DNA of 63,359 nucleotides from Frankiaceae bacterium (lineage in GTDB: Bacteria > Actinomycetota > Actinomycetes > Mycobacteriales > SCTD01). The notes beneath the pieces were generated by a model, which was given only the letters and a program-made list of their open reading frames with translations, did no database searches and was not told the DNA's origin. The position numbers were made by a program, and so were the translations under genes. Position 1 is the first letter of the stretch; every line of letters starts with the position of its first letter. Below are positions 39,389-47,006 of this stretch, piece by piece. The stretch spans positions 1 to 63,359 of the forward strand of contig JAENVS010000038.1 of NCBI GenBank assembly GCA_016650445.1. Reading direction: 5' to 3'.

Positions 39389-39445
39389 GCATAACCCCCA
39401 GGGACGGTGTGTGGCCGGAGTCTGTCGCCCGCGCCGACCCCGCGT

Positions 39446-40159
39446 CTAGAAAGGCGGCCAGGGAATCGCCGGCCAGTCCTCCGACGGCTCGGGGTGCAGC
39501 CGCGAGGTGAGCAGCCGGTCCACCCGCCGCGTGGTCGCCAGCACCTCACGGCGCGTCAGGTGCTCGTGCAGCTCGTCGGCGAGCGCCCCCTCCAGCTCGG
39601 CCCGCAGCCGTGACAGCACCTCCAGCGCCTGCGCCGGCAGCGGCAGCCCACGCCACTGCCACAGCAGCGTGCGCAGCTTGTCCTCGGCGGAGAAGCACAC
39701 GCCGTGGTCGACACCGCGGACCCGGCCGTCGAGCGGCAACAGGTGGCCGCCCTTGCGGTCGGCGTTGTTGACGACGGCGTCGAGGACGGCCATGCGGCGC
39801 AGATCCGGATGGTCGCTGCGGGCGAGCGCGACGAGGTCGACCGTCTCGTCGACGTCGAGCCAGAGCTGGCACATGCCGGGGCCGAACGGGCCGTCGCGCA
39901 GGACGGTCGGCGGGACCAGGTCCCAGCCGGTGGCGACGGAGATGATGTACGCCGACACCTCCCGCCCGGCGAGGGTGCCATCGGGGAAGTCCCAGAGCGG
40001 GCGCTCCCCCTGGACCGGCTTGTAGACGCAGGCGGCGATCACGTCGTCGAGGGTGACCGCGCAGTAGAGCGTCGCGTTGCTCGCGTCGACCAGCCGGCCC
40101 TCGATCGCCAGGTCGCCGTCGCGCAGCAGGCGCAGCGCGTCGGCGTGGTCGAGGGTCAC
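39446..40159 (-). CDS. SCO1664 family protein (PI3/4-kinase-like fold)
   Basis: A 237-aa conserved actinobacterial protein. ACVYKPVQGERPLWDFPDG, GREVSAYIISVATGWDLVPP, LRDGPFGPGMCQLW and VVNNADRKGGHLL match the TIGR03843 family; the YKP lysine, NNADRKGGH loop and VDHG are kinase-like (PI3/PI4-kinase or HipA type). A kinase activity is possible but unproven. GTG 40159 was chosen from several starts; the DUF3090 gene ends 17 bp upstream, and the two are partners in many genomes. Confidence 0.88.
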   Translation of the reverse strand: MTLDHADALRLLRDGDLAIEGRLVDASNATLYCAVTLDDVIAACVYKPVQGERPLWDFPDGTLAGREVSAYIISVATGWDLVPPTVLRDGPFGPGMCQLWLDVDETVDLVALARSDHPDLRRMAVLDAVVNNADRKGGHLLPLDGRVRGVDHGVCFSAEDKLRTLLWQWRGLPLPAQALEVLSRLRAELEGALADELHEHLTRREVLATTRRVDRLLTSRLHPEPSEDWPAIPWPPF

Positions 40160-40176
40160 CTCGCCAGTCTCTGCCG

Positions 40177-40737
40177 TCAGCGCCGGTGACCGTTCTGGCG
40201 CGGGCAGATGTGGCCCTCGGGGTCCAGCGGCAGTGCGCACAGCGGGCAGGGTGGCCGACCGGCGGCGACGACCCGCTCGGCCCGCTTGATGAAGGCGCGC
40301 GCAGCATCGGCGGTGATCCGCACCCGCAGGGCGTCCGGGCCCTCCTCGACGTCGGAGAGCGGCTCGACCAGCGCGGCCTCGTCCTCGGTCTCCTGCTGCG
40401 CGAGGGCTTCGATGACGACGAGCTCGTCCTCGCCGTCCCAGGCCAGCCCCATGCTGCCGACGCGGAACTCCTCGTCGACGGGGATGTCGAGCGGGGCGGT
40501 GTCCTCGAGCTCCTTGGGCGCCACGGCGGGCACATCACCCACGCCGCGCCGGCGTACCTCCTCGAGGAGCTCCTCGAGCCGCTCGGCGAGGATCGCCACC
40601 TGGACCTTCTCGAGCGCGACCGACACCAGACGTCCCGCGCCGCTGGCCTGGAGGTAGAACGTCCGGTCCCCGGGCTGCCCGACGGTGCCCGCGACGAAGC
40701 GGTCCGGCGGGTCGAAGACGTACAGCTGGCGGGGCAC
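40177..40737 (-). CDS. DUF3090 family protein
   Basis: A 186-aa conserved actinobacterial protein (SCO1665 type). It begins VPRQLYVFDPPDRFVAGTVG and contains FYLQASGAGRLVSVALEK. The C-terminus has ERVVAAGRPPCPLCALPLDPEGHICPR, a CxxC...HxC zinc-ribbon-like end. Function unknown; it is usually adjacent to the SCO1664 gene, as here. GTG 40737 is 7 nt after TAGGGT. Confidence 0.92.
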   Translation of the reverse strand: MPRQLYVFDPPDRFVAGTVGQPGDRTFYLQASGAGRLVSVALEKVQVAILAERLEELLEEVRRRGVGDVPAVAPKELEDTAPLDIPVDEEFRVGSMGLAWDGEDELVVIEALAQQETEDEAALVEPLSDVEEGPDALRVRITADAARAFIKRAERVVAAGRPPCPLCALPLDPEGHICPRQNGHRR

Positions 40738-40744
40738 GGAATCG

Positions 40745-40750
40745 ACCCTA
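40745..40750 (-). promoter_or_regulatory. TAGGGT -10-like hexamer, DUF3090 gene
   Basis: TAnnnT hexamer 7 nt before GTG 40737; it includes the stop codon of the phosphatase gene. Confidence 0.5.
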
Positions 40751-41434
40751 TGCGCCCGCGCCGCCACCGACGGGGGCATCACTGGACGCCTTGCGCCGTC
40801 GGCCTTTCTTGGCGGGGAGCAGGTCGGCGACGCCTCCCCCGGTGTCGTTGACGCGCACCACGAAGGGTCGCAGCTCGGTGTAGCGGATGACGGTGACCGA
40901 GCACGGGTCGATAGCGATCCGTTGGAACAGGTCCAGGTGCATGCCCAGGGCGTCGGCGACGATCGCCTTGATCACGTCACCGTGGGAGCAGGCCAGCCAG
41001 GTGGCATCCGCTCCGAGACGAGCGTTCCCGTCGCGTACGGCGGCAACCGCGCGGGCCTGCGTCTCACGCAGCGGCTCGCCCTCGTCGCCGGGAAACGTGA
41101 CGGCCGACGGGTGCGCCTGGACCACCTTCCAGAGCGGGTCCTTCGCGAGCTCCTTGAGCGGCCGCCCGGTCCAGTCGCCGTAGCGGCACTCCCCCAGCCG
41201 GTCCTCCACCTGGATGTCGGTGTCCCGGCCCGCAGCGATGGCCTTCACGGTGTCCAGGCACCGATCCAGCGGGCTCGAGACGAGCGCGGCGAACGGCACC
41301 TCGCGGAGCCGCTCCGCGACCGCGGCGGCCTGCTTCAGGCCCCGATCGTCCAGGTGCAGGCCGGGTGTCCAGCCGGCCAGCACCGGTCCGGTCATGGCGG
41401 TCAGCCCGTGCCGCACGAGGACCACCGTCGTCAT
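40748..41434 (-). CDS. Histidine phosphatase family protein (MSMEG_4193 type)
   Basis: A 228-aa phosphoglycerate-mutase-like phosphatase. VVLVRHGLTAMTG gives the phospho-acceptor His, SSPLDRCLDTVKAI the conserved Arg and ACSHGDVIKAI the second His. The basic C-terminal PAKKGRRRKASSD is a tail outside the fold. The substrate is unknown. It precedes the DUF3090 and SCO1664 genes on the same strand, a conserved trio in actinobacteria. ATG 41434 follows TAGGGT by 6 nt. Confidence 0.92.
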   Translation of the reverse strand: MTTVVLVRHGLTAMTGPVLAGWTPGLHLDDRGLKQAAAVAERLREVPFAALVSSPLDRCLDTVKAIAAGRDTDIQVEDRLGECRYGDWTGRPLKELAKDPLWKVVQAHPSAVTFPGDEGEPLRETQARAVAAVRDGNARLGADATWLACSHGDVIKAIVADALGMHLDLFQRIAIDPCSVTVIRYTELRPFVVRVNDTGGGVADLLPAKKGRRRKASSDAPVGGGAGA

Positions 41435-41440
41435 GCCTTG

Positions 41441-41446
41441 ACCCTA
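41441..41446 (-). promoter_or_regulatory. TAGGGT -10-like hexamer, phosphatase gene
   Basis: TAnnnT hexamer 6 nt before ATG 41434; paired with the divergent hexamer at 41464. Confidence 0.5.
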
Positions 41447-41463
41447 TGGCTGCAGACGCCGAC

Positions 41464-41469
41464 TAGCCT
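41464..41469 (+). promoter_or_regulatory. TAGCCT -10-like hexamer, aldo/keto reductase
   Basis: TAnnnT hexamer 7 nt before ATG 41477. Confidence 0.5.
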
Positions 41470-41476
41470 CGGGCCT

Positions 41477-42337
41477 ATGGAGACCCGTCGGCTGGGGCGG
41501 CTCGAGCACCAGAGCTCGGTGCTCATCTACGGCGCAGCGGCGCTGGGTGGAGTGACCCAAGCCGAGGCGGACGCATCGGTCGAAGAAGCGCTGGCCGCTG
41601 GGATCAATCACGTCGACACGGCACCCAGCTACGGCGACGCGGAGCTGCGGCTCGGCCCGTGGATGCCGGAGATCCGGAACCGGATCTTCCTCGCCACCAA
41701 GACCGGAGAGCGCGACGCCGAGGCGGCCTACCGGGAGATCGTCTCGTCGTTGGAGCGGCTGCAGACCGATCACCTCGACCTGCTCCAGCTGCATGCGGTG
41801 GGCACCGAGGAGGAGCTCGACGAGGTCACGGCGCCGGCGGGCGCCCTTGCCGGTGCCGTCCGTGCGCAGGACGAAGGCCTTGTCGGCGCGATCGGCATCA
41901 CCGGTCACGGTCACCGCGCACCCGCGACCCACACCGAGGCGCTGCGGCGGTTCCCGTTCGCGACGGTCCTGACGCCGCTCAACTGGGTGCTCACCCAGGA
42001 CCCCGGCTACCTCGCTGCGTACGAGCGCCTCGTCTCCGAAGTGCGACGCCAGGATGCCGCGCTCATGGTCATCAAGACCGTTGCCCGGCGGGTCTGGCCA
42101 GGACCACCCGACCATGCGACGTGGTACCAGCCGTTCAGTGACCCCGAGCACATCCGGGCGGCCGTGTCGTGGGCGCTCTGCCACGCCGAGCTCGTGGGGC
42201 TGGCCACGCCTGGCGACGTCCGCCTGCTGCGGCACGTCATCGCTGCGGAAGCGGATCGGATGAAGCTCGTCGAGGCGACCGATGTTCTCACTCGGACGCC
42301 CGACTACTCATCGCCCTTCCTGGCCCCGATCAGCTAG
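41477..42337 (+). CDS. Aldo/keto reductase family protein
   Basis: A 286-aa (beta/alpha)8 NADPH-dependent oxidoreductase. The tetrad is visible: Asp and Tyr in HVDTAPSYGDAE, Lys in FLATKTGE and His in LLQLHAVG. The C-terminal NADPH-binding part is short and degenerate compared with the second reductase at 45990, so cofactor use is less certain. Divergent from the phosphatase gene across 42 bp; its 3' end overlaps the next minus-strand gene by 8 bp. Confidence 0.88.
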   Translation: METRRLGRLEHQSSVLIYGAAALGGVTQAEADASVEEALAAGINHVDTAPSYGDAELRLGPWMPEIRNRIFLATKTGERDAEAAYREIVSSLERLQTDHLDLLQLHAVGTEEELDEVTAPAGALAGAVRAQDEGLVGAIGITGHGHRAPATHTEALRRFPFATVLTPLNWVLTQDPGYLAAYERLVSEVRRQDAALMVIKTVARRVWPGPPDHATWYQPFSDPEHIRAAVSWALCHAELVGLATPGDVRLLRHVIAAEADRMKLVEATDVLTRTPDYSSPFLAPIS

Positions 42338-42992
42338 TGCCGCTCAGGACGTTGACTGCTCTGGCGGCGACCAGCCCGACGGTCAGCAGTGACAGCAGCG
42401 CCTGCGAGCCCATGAGCAGCTTCCCCCGCCGGCTGAGCGGCATCGCGTCGGTCGGGCTGAAGGCCGTCGACGACGTCAGCGACACGAACAGGTAGTCGAC
42501 GAGGTCCGGTCGCCAGCCGGGCGGCGCGCACTCGGGCGCGCTGTCCTGCGGGAACTGCAGGTCGGCGTACGGCGACGACGGCCGCGCGCCGACGCGGCCG
42601 AGCGGTCCGCCGCGGTCCAGCTCCCAGTAGAGCAGCCCGAACACGACGACGTTGGTCAGCCAGACGGCAGCGGCCGACCCGAGGAGCGTCGCGCCGTCCG
42701 AGAACCCGCCATCCACGAGCGTGTGCACGAGCAGTACGAGCGACGCGGCGTTGACGAGCCCCACGACGGCGATGACCGCAAGGGCGAGAAGGCGCAGATC
42801 TCTCGACTCGGCTGTGAGCCGGTTGGGGTCCGCAGCGATCAGGCCGACGAGCAGCACCCCCTCCACGGCCGGCAGCAACCACTGCGGCCCGGGGAGGAGC
42901 GAGCCGGGAAGCAGCAGCTGCGCGACGATCACCGCGACGACGACGCCGGCCGCCGGCCAGCGCGTCTCACCACGGACAGCTGGGCCGGTCAG
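42330..42992 (-). CDS. Integral membrane protein, ion-channel-like
   Basis: About 220 aa with five to six membrane segments (GVVVAVIVAQLLLPGSLLPG, LLALAVIAVVGLVNAASLVLL, AAAVWLTNVVVFGLLYWEL) and a C-terminal DYLFVSLTSSTAFSPTDAMP that resembles a two-TM channel pore loop. Function unknown. No ATG or TTG lies near the expected start. CTG 42992 would overlap the corA stop as CTGA, repeating the overlaps of the two upstream gene pairs, and keeps the first membrane segment whole; GTG 42932 would cut into it. Last gene of the LLM-uppP-corA operon. Confidence 0.65.
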   Translation of the reverse strand: MTGPAVRGETRWPAAGVVVAVIVAQLLLPGSLLPGPQWLLPAVEGVLLVGLIAADPNRLTAESRDLRLLALAVIAVVGLVNAASLVLLVHTLVDGGFSDGATLLGSAAAVWLTNVVVFGLLYWELDRGGPLGRVGARPSSPYADLQFPQDSAPECAPPGWRPDLVDYLFVSLTSSTAFSPTDAMPLSRRGKLLMGSQALLSLLTVGLVAARAVNVLSGTS

Positions 42993-44077
42993 AGCCAGCC
43001 GCGCTTCTTGAAGTTGGCGTACAGCGCGCCGCTCAGCCCGAACAAGAGGATCAGCGACACGTAGAAGCCGTGCTTCTCGCCGAAGCCCGGATACGGCACG
43101 TTCTGCCCGTAGAAGCCGGTGACCGCCGTGATGACCGCAAGGATCGCCGCCCACGCTGTCAGCTGCTTCATCACCTCGTTCAGGCGGTTGCCCTGCAACG
43201 TCAGGTTGGTCTCGAGGATCGTCGAGACCAGGTCGCGCAGGCTCTCGGTCCACTCGGCTGCCCGCAGCACATGGTCGTAGACGTCCTGGTAGTACGGCGT
43301 CATCTGGGCGTCGACGACGCCCAGGTCGCGGCGCAGCAGTGCATTGACGACCTCGCGCATCGGCAGGACGACTCGGCGCAGCAGCACGAGCGACTTGCGC
43401 ATCTCAAAGCTCCGCCGTTGCAGCTCGCGAGACCGCGGCTGCGGGTCGAACAACACGTCCTCCAACGACTCGATCTGCTCGTCCAGCCGCTGCACAGCGT
43501 CGAAGTGGCCGTCGACGAGCAGGTCGAGCAAGCCGTGCAGCAGGTAGGCGACGCCCGAGGCTGCGTTGTCCTTCGCACCGTCCCACCGCTCGAGCAGCGG
43601 CTCGAGCTCGAAGTCAGGGCTCTTGCGAACGGTGACCAGGGCGCGGTCGGTGATGAACGCCGCGACCTCGCTGACGGTCAGCTCTGCCGTCGAGTCGTCC
43701 AGCCGGGCGACGTACGACGAGAGGAACAGGTGGTCCTGGTAGTGGTCGAGCTTGGGGCGCTGGTTCTCGTGCAGGGCGTCGGCGACGGCGAGCTCGTGCA
43801 GGCCGAGCTCCTCGACGATGACGTCGAGGTCGCTGCGCGTCGGCTGCGCAAGGTCGAGCCACACGACGACGTCGCGCTTGTCGAGCCACTCGCTGATCTC
43901 CATGACCGGGAAGCCCTCGGCGATCAGCTTGCCGGCGCGGTAGGCGCGGGTGTGTGCCTCGCACGATGTGGGTGACTCGGCTCGGCAGGCCTCCACCGGG
44001 TGCTCTGGTCTCGCGGGCGCTGGTGTCTTGGCAGCAGCCTTCTTGGCAGCGGCCTTCCTCGGCGTCGCGGGGCTCAC
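42989..44077 (-). CDS. corA: CorA family magnesium/cobalt transporter
   Basis: A 362-aa inner-membrane divalent-cation channel. An Ala/Lys/Pro-rich N-terminus (TPRKAAAKKAAAKTPAPARP) precedes the soluble alpha/beta domain and long helices, then two C-terminal membrane segments with the loop GFYGQNVPYPGF. The signature is GQN in place of the usual GMN, a variant seen in some CorA relatives that may alter selectivity. GTG 44077 overlaps the uppP stop as GTGA, so it is coupled. Confidence 0.9.
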   Translation of the reverse strand: MSPATPRKAAAKKAAAKTPAPARPEHPVEACRAESPTSCEAHTRAYRAGKLIAEGFPVMEISEWLDKRDVVVWLDLAQPTRSDLDVIVEELGLHELAVADALHENQRPKLDHYQDHLFLSSYVARLDDSTAELTVSEVAAFITDRALVTVRKSPDFELEPLLERWDGAKDNAASGVAYLLHGLLDLLVDGHFDAVQRLDEQIESLEDVLFDPQPRSRELQRRSFEMRKSLVLLRRVVLPMREVVNALLRRDLGVVDAQMTPYYQDVYDHVLRAAEWTESLRDLVSTILETNLTLQGNRLNEVMKQLTAWAAILAVITAVTGFYGQNVPYPGFGEKHGFYVSLILLFGLSGALYANFKKRGWL

Positions 44078-44904
44078 GTGACGGCCACCCCGATGAGGAC
44101 CGCTGCCCCGAGCAGCAGCCGGTACGGCACGAAAGCACCGATGCTGTGCCGCGTCACGAACCGCAGCAGGAAGGCGATGGCGGCGTAGGCCACGACGAAG
44201 GAGACGACCGTCGCCACCAGGGTCGCAGCGACGCCCGGTGCGCCGGGACCGCTCGTCGTGGCGTCCTTCAGCCCGTAGGCGCCCGCGGCGAGCAGCGCGG
44301 GGATGCCGAGCAGGAACGACAACCGCGTCGCTGAAACACGATCCAGCCCGCGCAGCAGCCCCGCGGAGATGGTCGCGCCGGACCGGCTGACCCCCGGCAC
44401 CAGCGCGAGGCACTGGGCCAAGCCGATGAACAGGCCGTCGATCACCGTGAGCGTCCGCTCGGGACGTTCCTGCGTGCCGCGGCGCTCGGCGTAGACGAGC
44501 ACGCCGCTGAAGGCGATGAGCCCGATCGCCACCGTCACCAGCGACTTGTCGATGTCCTTGATGACGTCCCGGAGCACGAAGCCGACGATCCCGATCGGGA
44601 TGCACCCGACGGCGACCGCGAGTGCGAACGTCCACTCCGGGCCCTGCCGCTTCTCGGCGCTGGCGAGCCCGCCACCGAAGCCGGCGAGCAGGGCGACGAT
44701 GTCGCGGAAGAAGTACACGACCGCGGCCAGGATCGCGCCGACCTGGATGACCGCGGTGAAGCCGATGAGGCCATCACCCGCATCACCGCCGGTGGGCAGA
44801 CCCATCAGGTGCTCGGAGATGAGCAGGTGCCCGGTGCTCGAGATCGGCAGGAACTCGGTCACGCCCTCGACGACGCCGAGCACCACGGCCTGCAGGACGT
44901 TCAA
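44074..44904 (-). CDS. uppP: Undecaprenyl-diphosphatase
   Basis: A 276-aa polytopic membrane enzyme that dephosphorylates undecaprenyl diphosphate to recycle the lipid carrier for peptidoglycan; it also confers bacitracin tolerance. Conserved blocks are GVVEGVTEFLPISSTGHL near the N-terminus and LVPGVSRSGATISAGL. The TTG start at 44904 overlaps the stop of the LLM oxidoreductase as TTGA and gives the canonical N-terminus. It is followed by corA with a GTGA overlap. Confidence 0.95.
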   Translation of the reverse strand: MNVLQAVVLGVVEGVTEFLPISSTGHLLISEHLMGLPTGGDAGDGLIGFTAVIQVGAILAAVVYFFRDIVALLAGFGGGLASAEKRQGPEWTFALAVAVGCIPIGIVGFVLRDVIKDIDKSLVTVAIGLIAFSGVLVYAERRGTQERPERTLTVIDGLFIGLAQCLALVPGVSRSGATISAGLLRGLDRVSATRLSFLLGIPALLAAGAYGLKDATTSGPGAPGVAATLVATVVSFVVAYAAIAFLLRFVTRHSIGAFVPYRLLLGAAVLIGVAVT

Positions 44905-45950
44905 GAACCGACGCCGGCCAGCTCGAGAGCCTCGACTGCGGTGCGGAGCGTGGCCTTGCGCTCGTCGATGTCACCGGTGAAGGGCGACAGCGTCAGGGTC
45001 GTGACGCCGGCGGCGGCGAGCACCTGCATCTTCTCGGCGATCTGCTCCTTGGTGCCCAACAGCGACGTCTGCTCGATGAACTCGCGCGGCACGGCCGCGG
45101 CCGCCTCGTCGTACTTGCGGTCGAGGTAGAGATCCTGCACCTGCTTCGCGGCGTCCTCGAAGCCCATCCGCACGGCGAGCTGGTTGTAGAAGTTCTTCTC
45201 CCGGCTGCCCATGCCACCGACGTACAGGGCCGCGTACCAGCGGATCGGGTCGGCGCACGCGGCGATGTCGTCGCCGACGACGATCGGGACGGTCGGTACG
45301 ACGTCAAACCCCTCGAGCGTCTTGCCGACCTTCGCGCGGCCGGCCTCGATGCTCGCCAGCGACTCCTTGGCGTAATCCGGCGAGAAGAAGATGCCGAGCC
45401 AGCCGTCGAACAGCTCACCGCAGAGCTCGAGGTTCTTCGGGCCGATCGCCGCGAGGTACATCGGGATGTGATCGCGCACGGGGTGCACGGTGAGCTGCAG
45501 CGCCTTGCCCGGTCCGTCGGGTAGCGGCAGCGTGTAGTGCTCGCCGGCGTACCGCACCTTCTGGCGACTCAGCGCGAGCTTGACGATGTCGCTGTACTCG
45601 CGGGTGCGTGCCAGCGGCTTGTCGAAGCGGACGCCGTGCCAGCCCTCCGAGACCTGCGGCCCGGACAGGCCGAGGCCGAGCCGGAACCGGCCGCCGGACA
45701 GCGTGTCGAGCGTCGCCGCGGTCATCGCGGTGAGCGCCGGCGTACGGCCGGGGATCTGGAAGATCGCCGACCCGATGCCGATGTTGGGGCACTGCGCCGC
45801 GACCCAGGCGAGCACGGTCGCGACGTCGGACCCGTAAGCCTCCGCCGCCCAGGCGGAGTCGTAGCCGAGGGCGTCCGCCTCCCGCGCGAGGGCGAGGTTG
45901 TCAGCGTCGTTGCCGCCGCCCCAGTAGCCGAGGTTCAGACCGAGTTTCAT
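44901..45950 (-). CDS. F420-dependent LLM-class oxidoreductase (Rv3520c-like)
   Basis: A 349-aa luciferase-like TIM-barrel enzyme expected to use coenzyme F420. MKLGLNLGYWGGGN, DSAWAAEAYGSDVATVLAWV, IPGRTPALTAMTAATLD and SGGRFRLGLGLSGPQVSEGW fit the TIGR03559 subfamily. The substrate is unknown. ATG 45950 has GGAGG five nt upstream. It starts the four-gene operon with uppP and corA and is divergent from an aldo/keto reductase gene. Confidence 0.92.
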   Translation of the reverse strand: MKLGLNLGYWGGGNDADNLALAREADALGYDSAWAAEAYGSDVATVLAWVAAQCPNIGIGSAIFQIPGRTPALTAMTAATLDTLSGGRFRLGLGLSGPQVSEGWHGVRFDKPLARTREYSDIVKLALSRQKVRYAGEHYTLPLPDGPGKALQLTVHPVRDHIPMYLAAIGPKNLELCGELFDGWLGIFFSPDYAKESLASIEAGRAKVGKTLEGFDVVPTVPIVVGDDIAACADPIRWYAALYVGGMGSREKNFYNQLAVRMGFEDAAKQVQDLYLDRKYDEAAAAVPREFIEQTSLLGTKEQIAEKMQVLAAAGVTTLTLSPFTGDIDERKATLRTAVEALELAGVGS

Positions 45951-45976
45951 GCCAGGCCTCCCATGTGTTCGCACGC

Positions 45977-45982
45977 TAGCGT
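45977..45982 (+). promoter_or_regulatory. TAGCGT -10-like hexamer, aldo/keto reductase
   Basis: TAnnnT hexamer 7 nt before GTG 45990. Confidence 0.5.
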
Positions 45983-45989
45983 GCGGCCC

Positions 45990-47006
45990 GTGAAGCAGCG
46001 TCATCTCGGCCGCAGCGGCCTGATCGTCTCCCGGCTCGCCCTCGGCACGATGACCTGGGGGCGCGACACCGACGAGGACGACGCCGCAGCCCAGCTCATC
46101 GCCTTCCGCGAGGCGGGCGGCACGCTGGTCGACACCGCGGACGTGTACGTCGACGGCGAGAGCGAGCGGGTCCTCGGCCGGCTCCTCGCCGACGTCGTCC
46201 CGCGCGACGAGCTGCTCGTCGCGACCAAGGCGTACAGCCCGACCGGCAGCGGGCCGATGGGACGCGGATCGTCGCGCGGCCACCTGCTGTCGGCGCTCGA
46301 CGCGTCCCTCAAGCGCCTCGGCACCGACTACGTCGACCTGTGGCAGCTGCATGCCTGGGACTGGCTCACGCCCTGGGAGGAGTCGCTCGCCGCGATCGAC
46401 ACGGCGGTGTCGTCAGGTCGGGTGCGCTACGCCGGCGTCTCCAACTACGGCGGCTGGCAGCTGGGCGCGGGCACTGCGTGGCAGCGGGCGGTGCCCGGCC
46501 GGGCGCCGCTGGTCGCCAACCAGGTGGAGTACTCCCTGCTGCAGCGCGATATCGAGCGCGAGGTCGTCCCCGCGGCGCAGCAGCTCGGGGTGGGACTGCT
46601 GCCCTGGTCGCCGCTCGGGCGGGGCGTGCTGACCGGGAAGTACCGCAACGGACCGCCCGCCGACAGCCGCGGCGCGTCGGAGCACTTCAGCACGTTCATC
46701 GAGCCCTACCTCGACGAGCGGTCGTCGTCGATCGTCGATGCCGTGCTGACCGCCGCCGACGGCCTGGGGGTCTCCCCCGTCGCCGTCGCCCTGGCCTGGG
46801 TGCGCGACCGGCCCGGCGTCGTCGCACCGATCGTCGGCGCGCGCACGGCTGCGCAGCTGCAGGCGTCGCTCGCGGCCGAGGCCGTCGAGCTGCCGGACAC
46901 GATCACGGCGGCGCTCGACGACGTGTCGGCTCCCGTCATCGGCTACCCGGAGAAGCTGCCGCACTGGTCGTCGCCCGATCTCGAGACCGGCCTCGAGAGC
47001 TCTTGA
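45990..47006 (+). CDS. Aldo/keto reductase
   Basis: A 338-aa NADPH-dependent reductase of the YajO/YeaE/tas type. The tetrad residues lie in LVDTADVYVDGESE (Asp, Tyr), LVATKAYSP (Lys) and LWQLHAWDW (His); the cofactor site PIVGARTAAQLQ is intact. GTG 45990 follows TAGCGT by 7 nt. The stop overlaps the next gene as TTGA (47003-47006). Confidence 0.93.
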   Translation: MKQRHLGRSGLIVSRLALGTMTWGRDTDEDDAAAQLIAFREAGGTLVDTADVYVDGESERVLGRLLADVVPRDELLVATKAYSPTGSGPMGRGSSRGHLLSALDASLKRLGTDYVDLWQLHAWDWLTPWEESLAAIDTAVSSGRVRYAGVSNYGGWQLGAGTAWQRAVPGRAPLVANQVEYSLLQRDIEREVVPAAQQLGVGLLPWSPLGRGVLTGKYRNGPPADSRGASEHFSTFIEPYLDERSSSIVDAVLTAADGLGVSPVAVALAWVRDRPGVVAPIVGARTAAQLQASLAAEAVELPDTITAALDDVSAPVIGYPEKLPHWSSPDLETGLESS

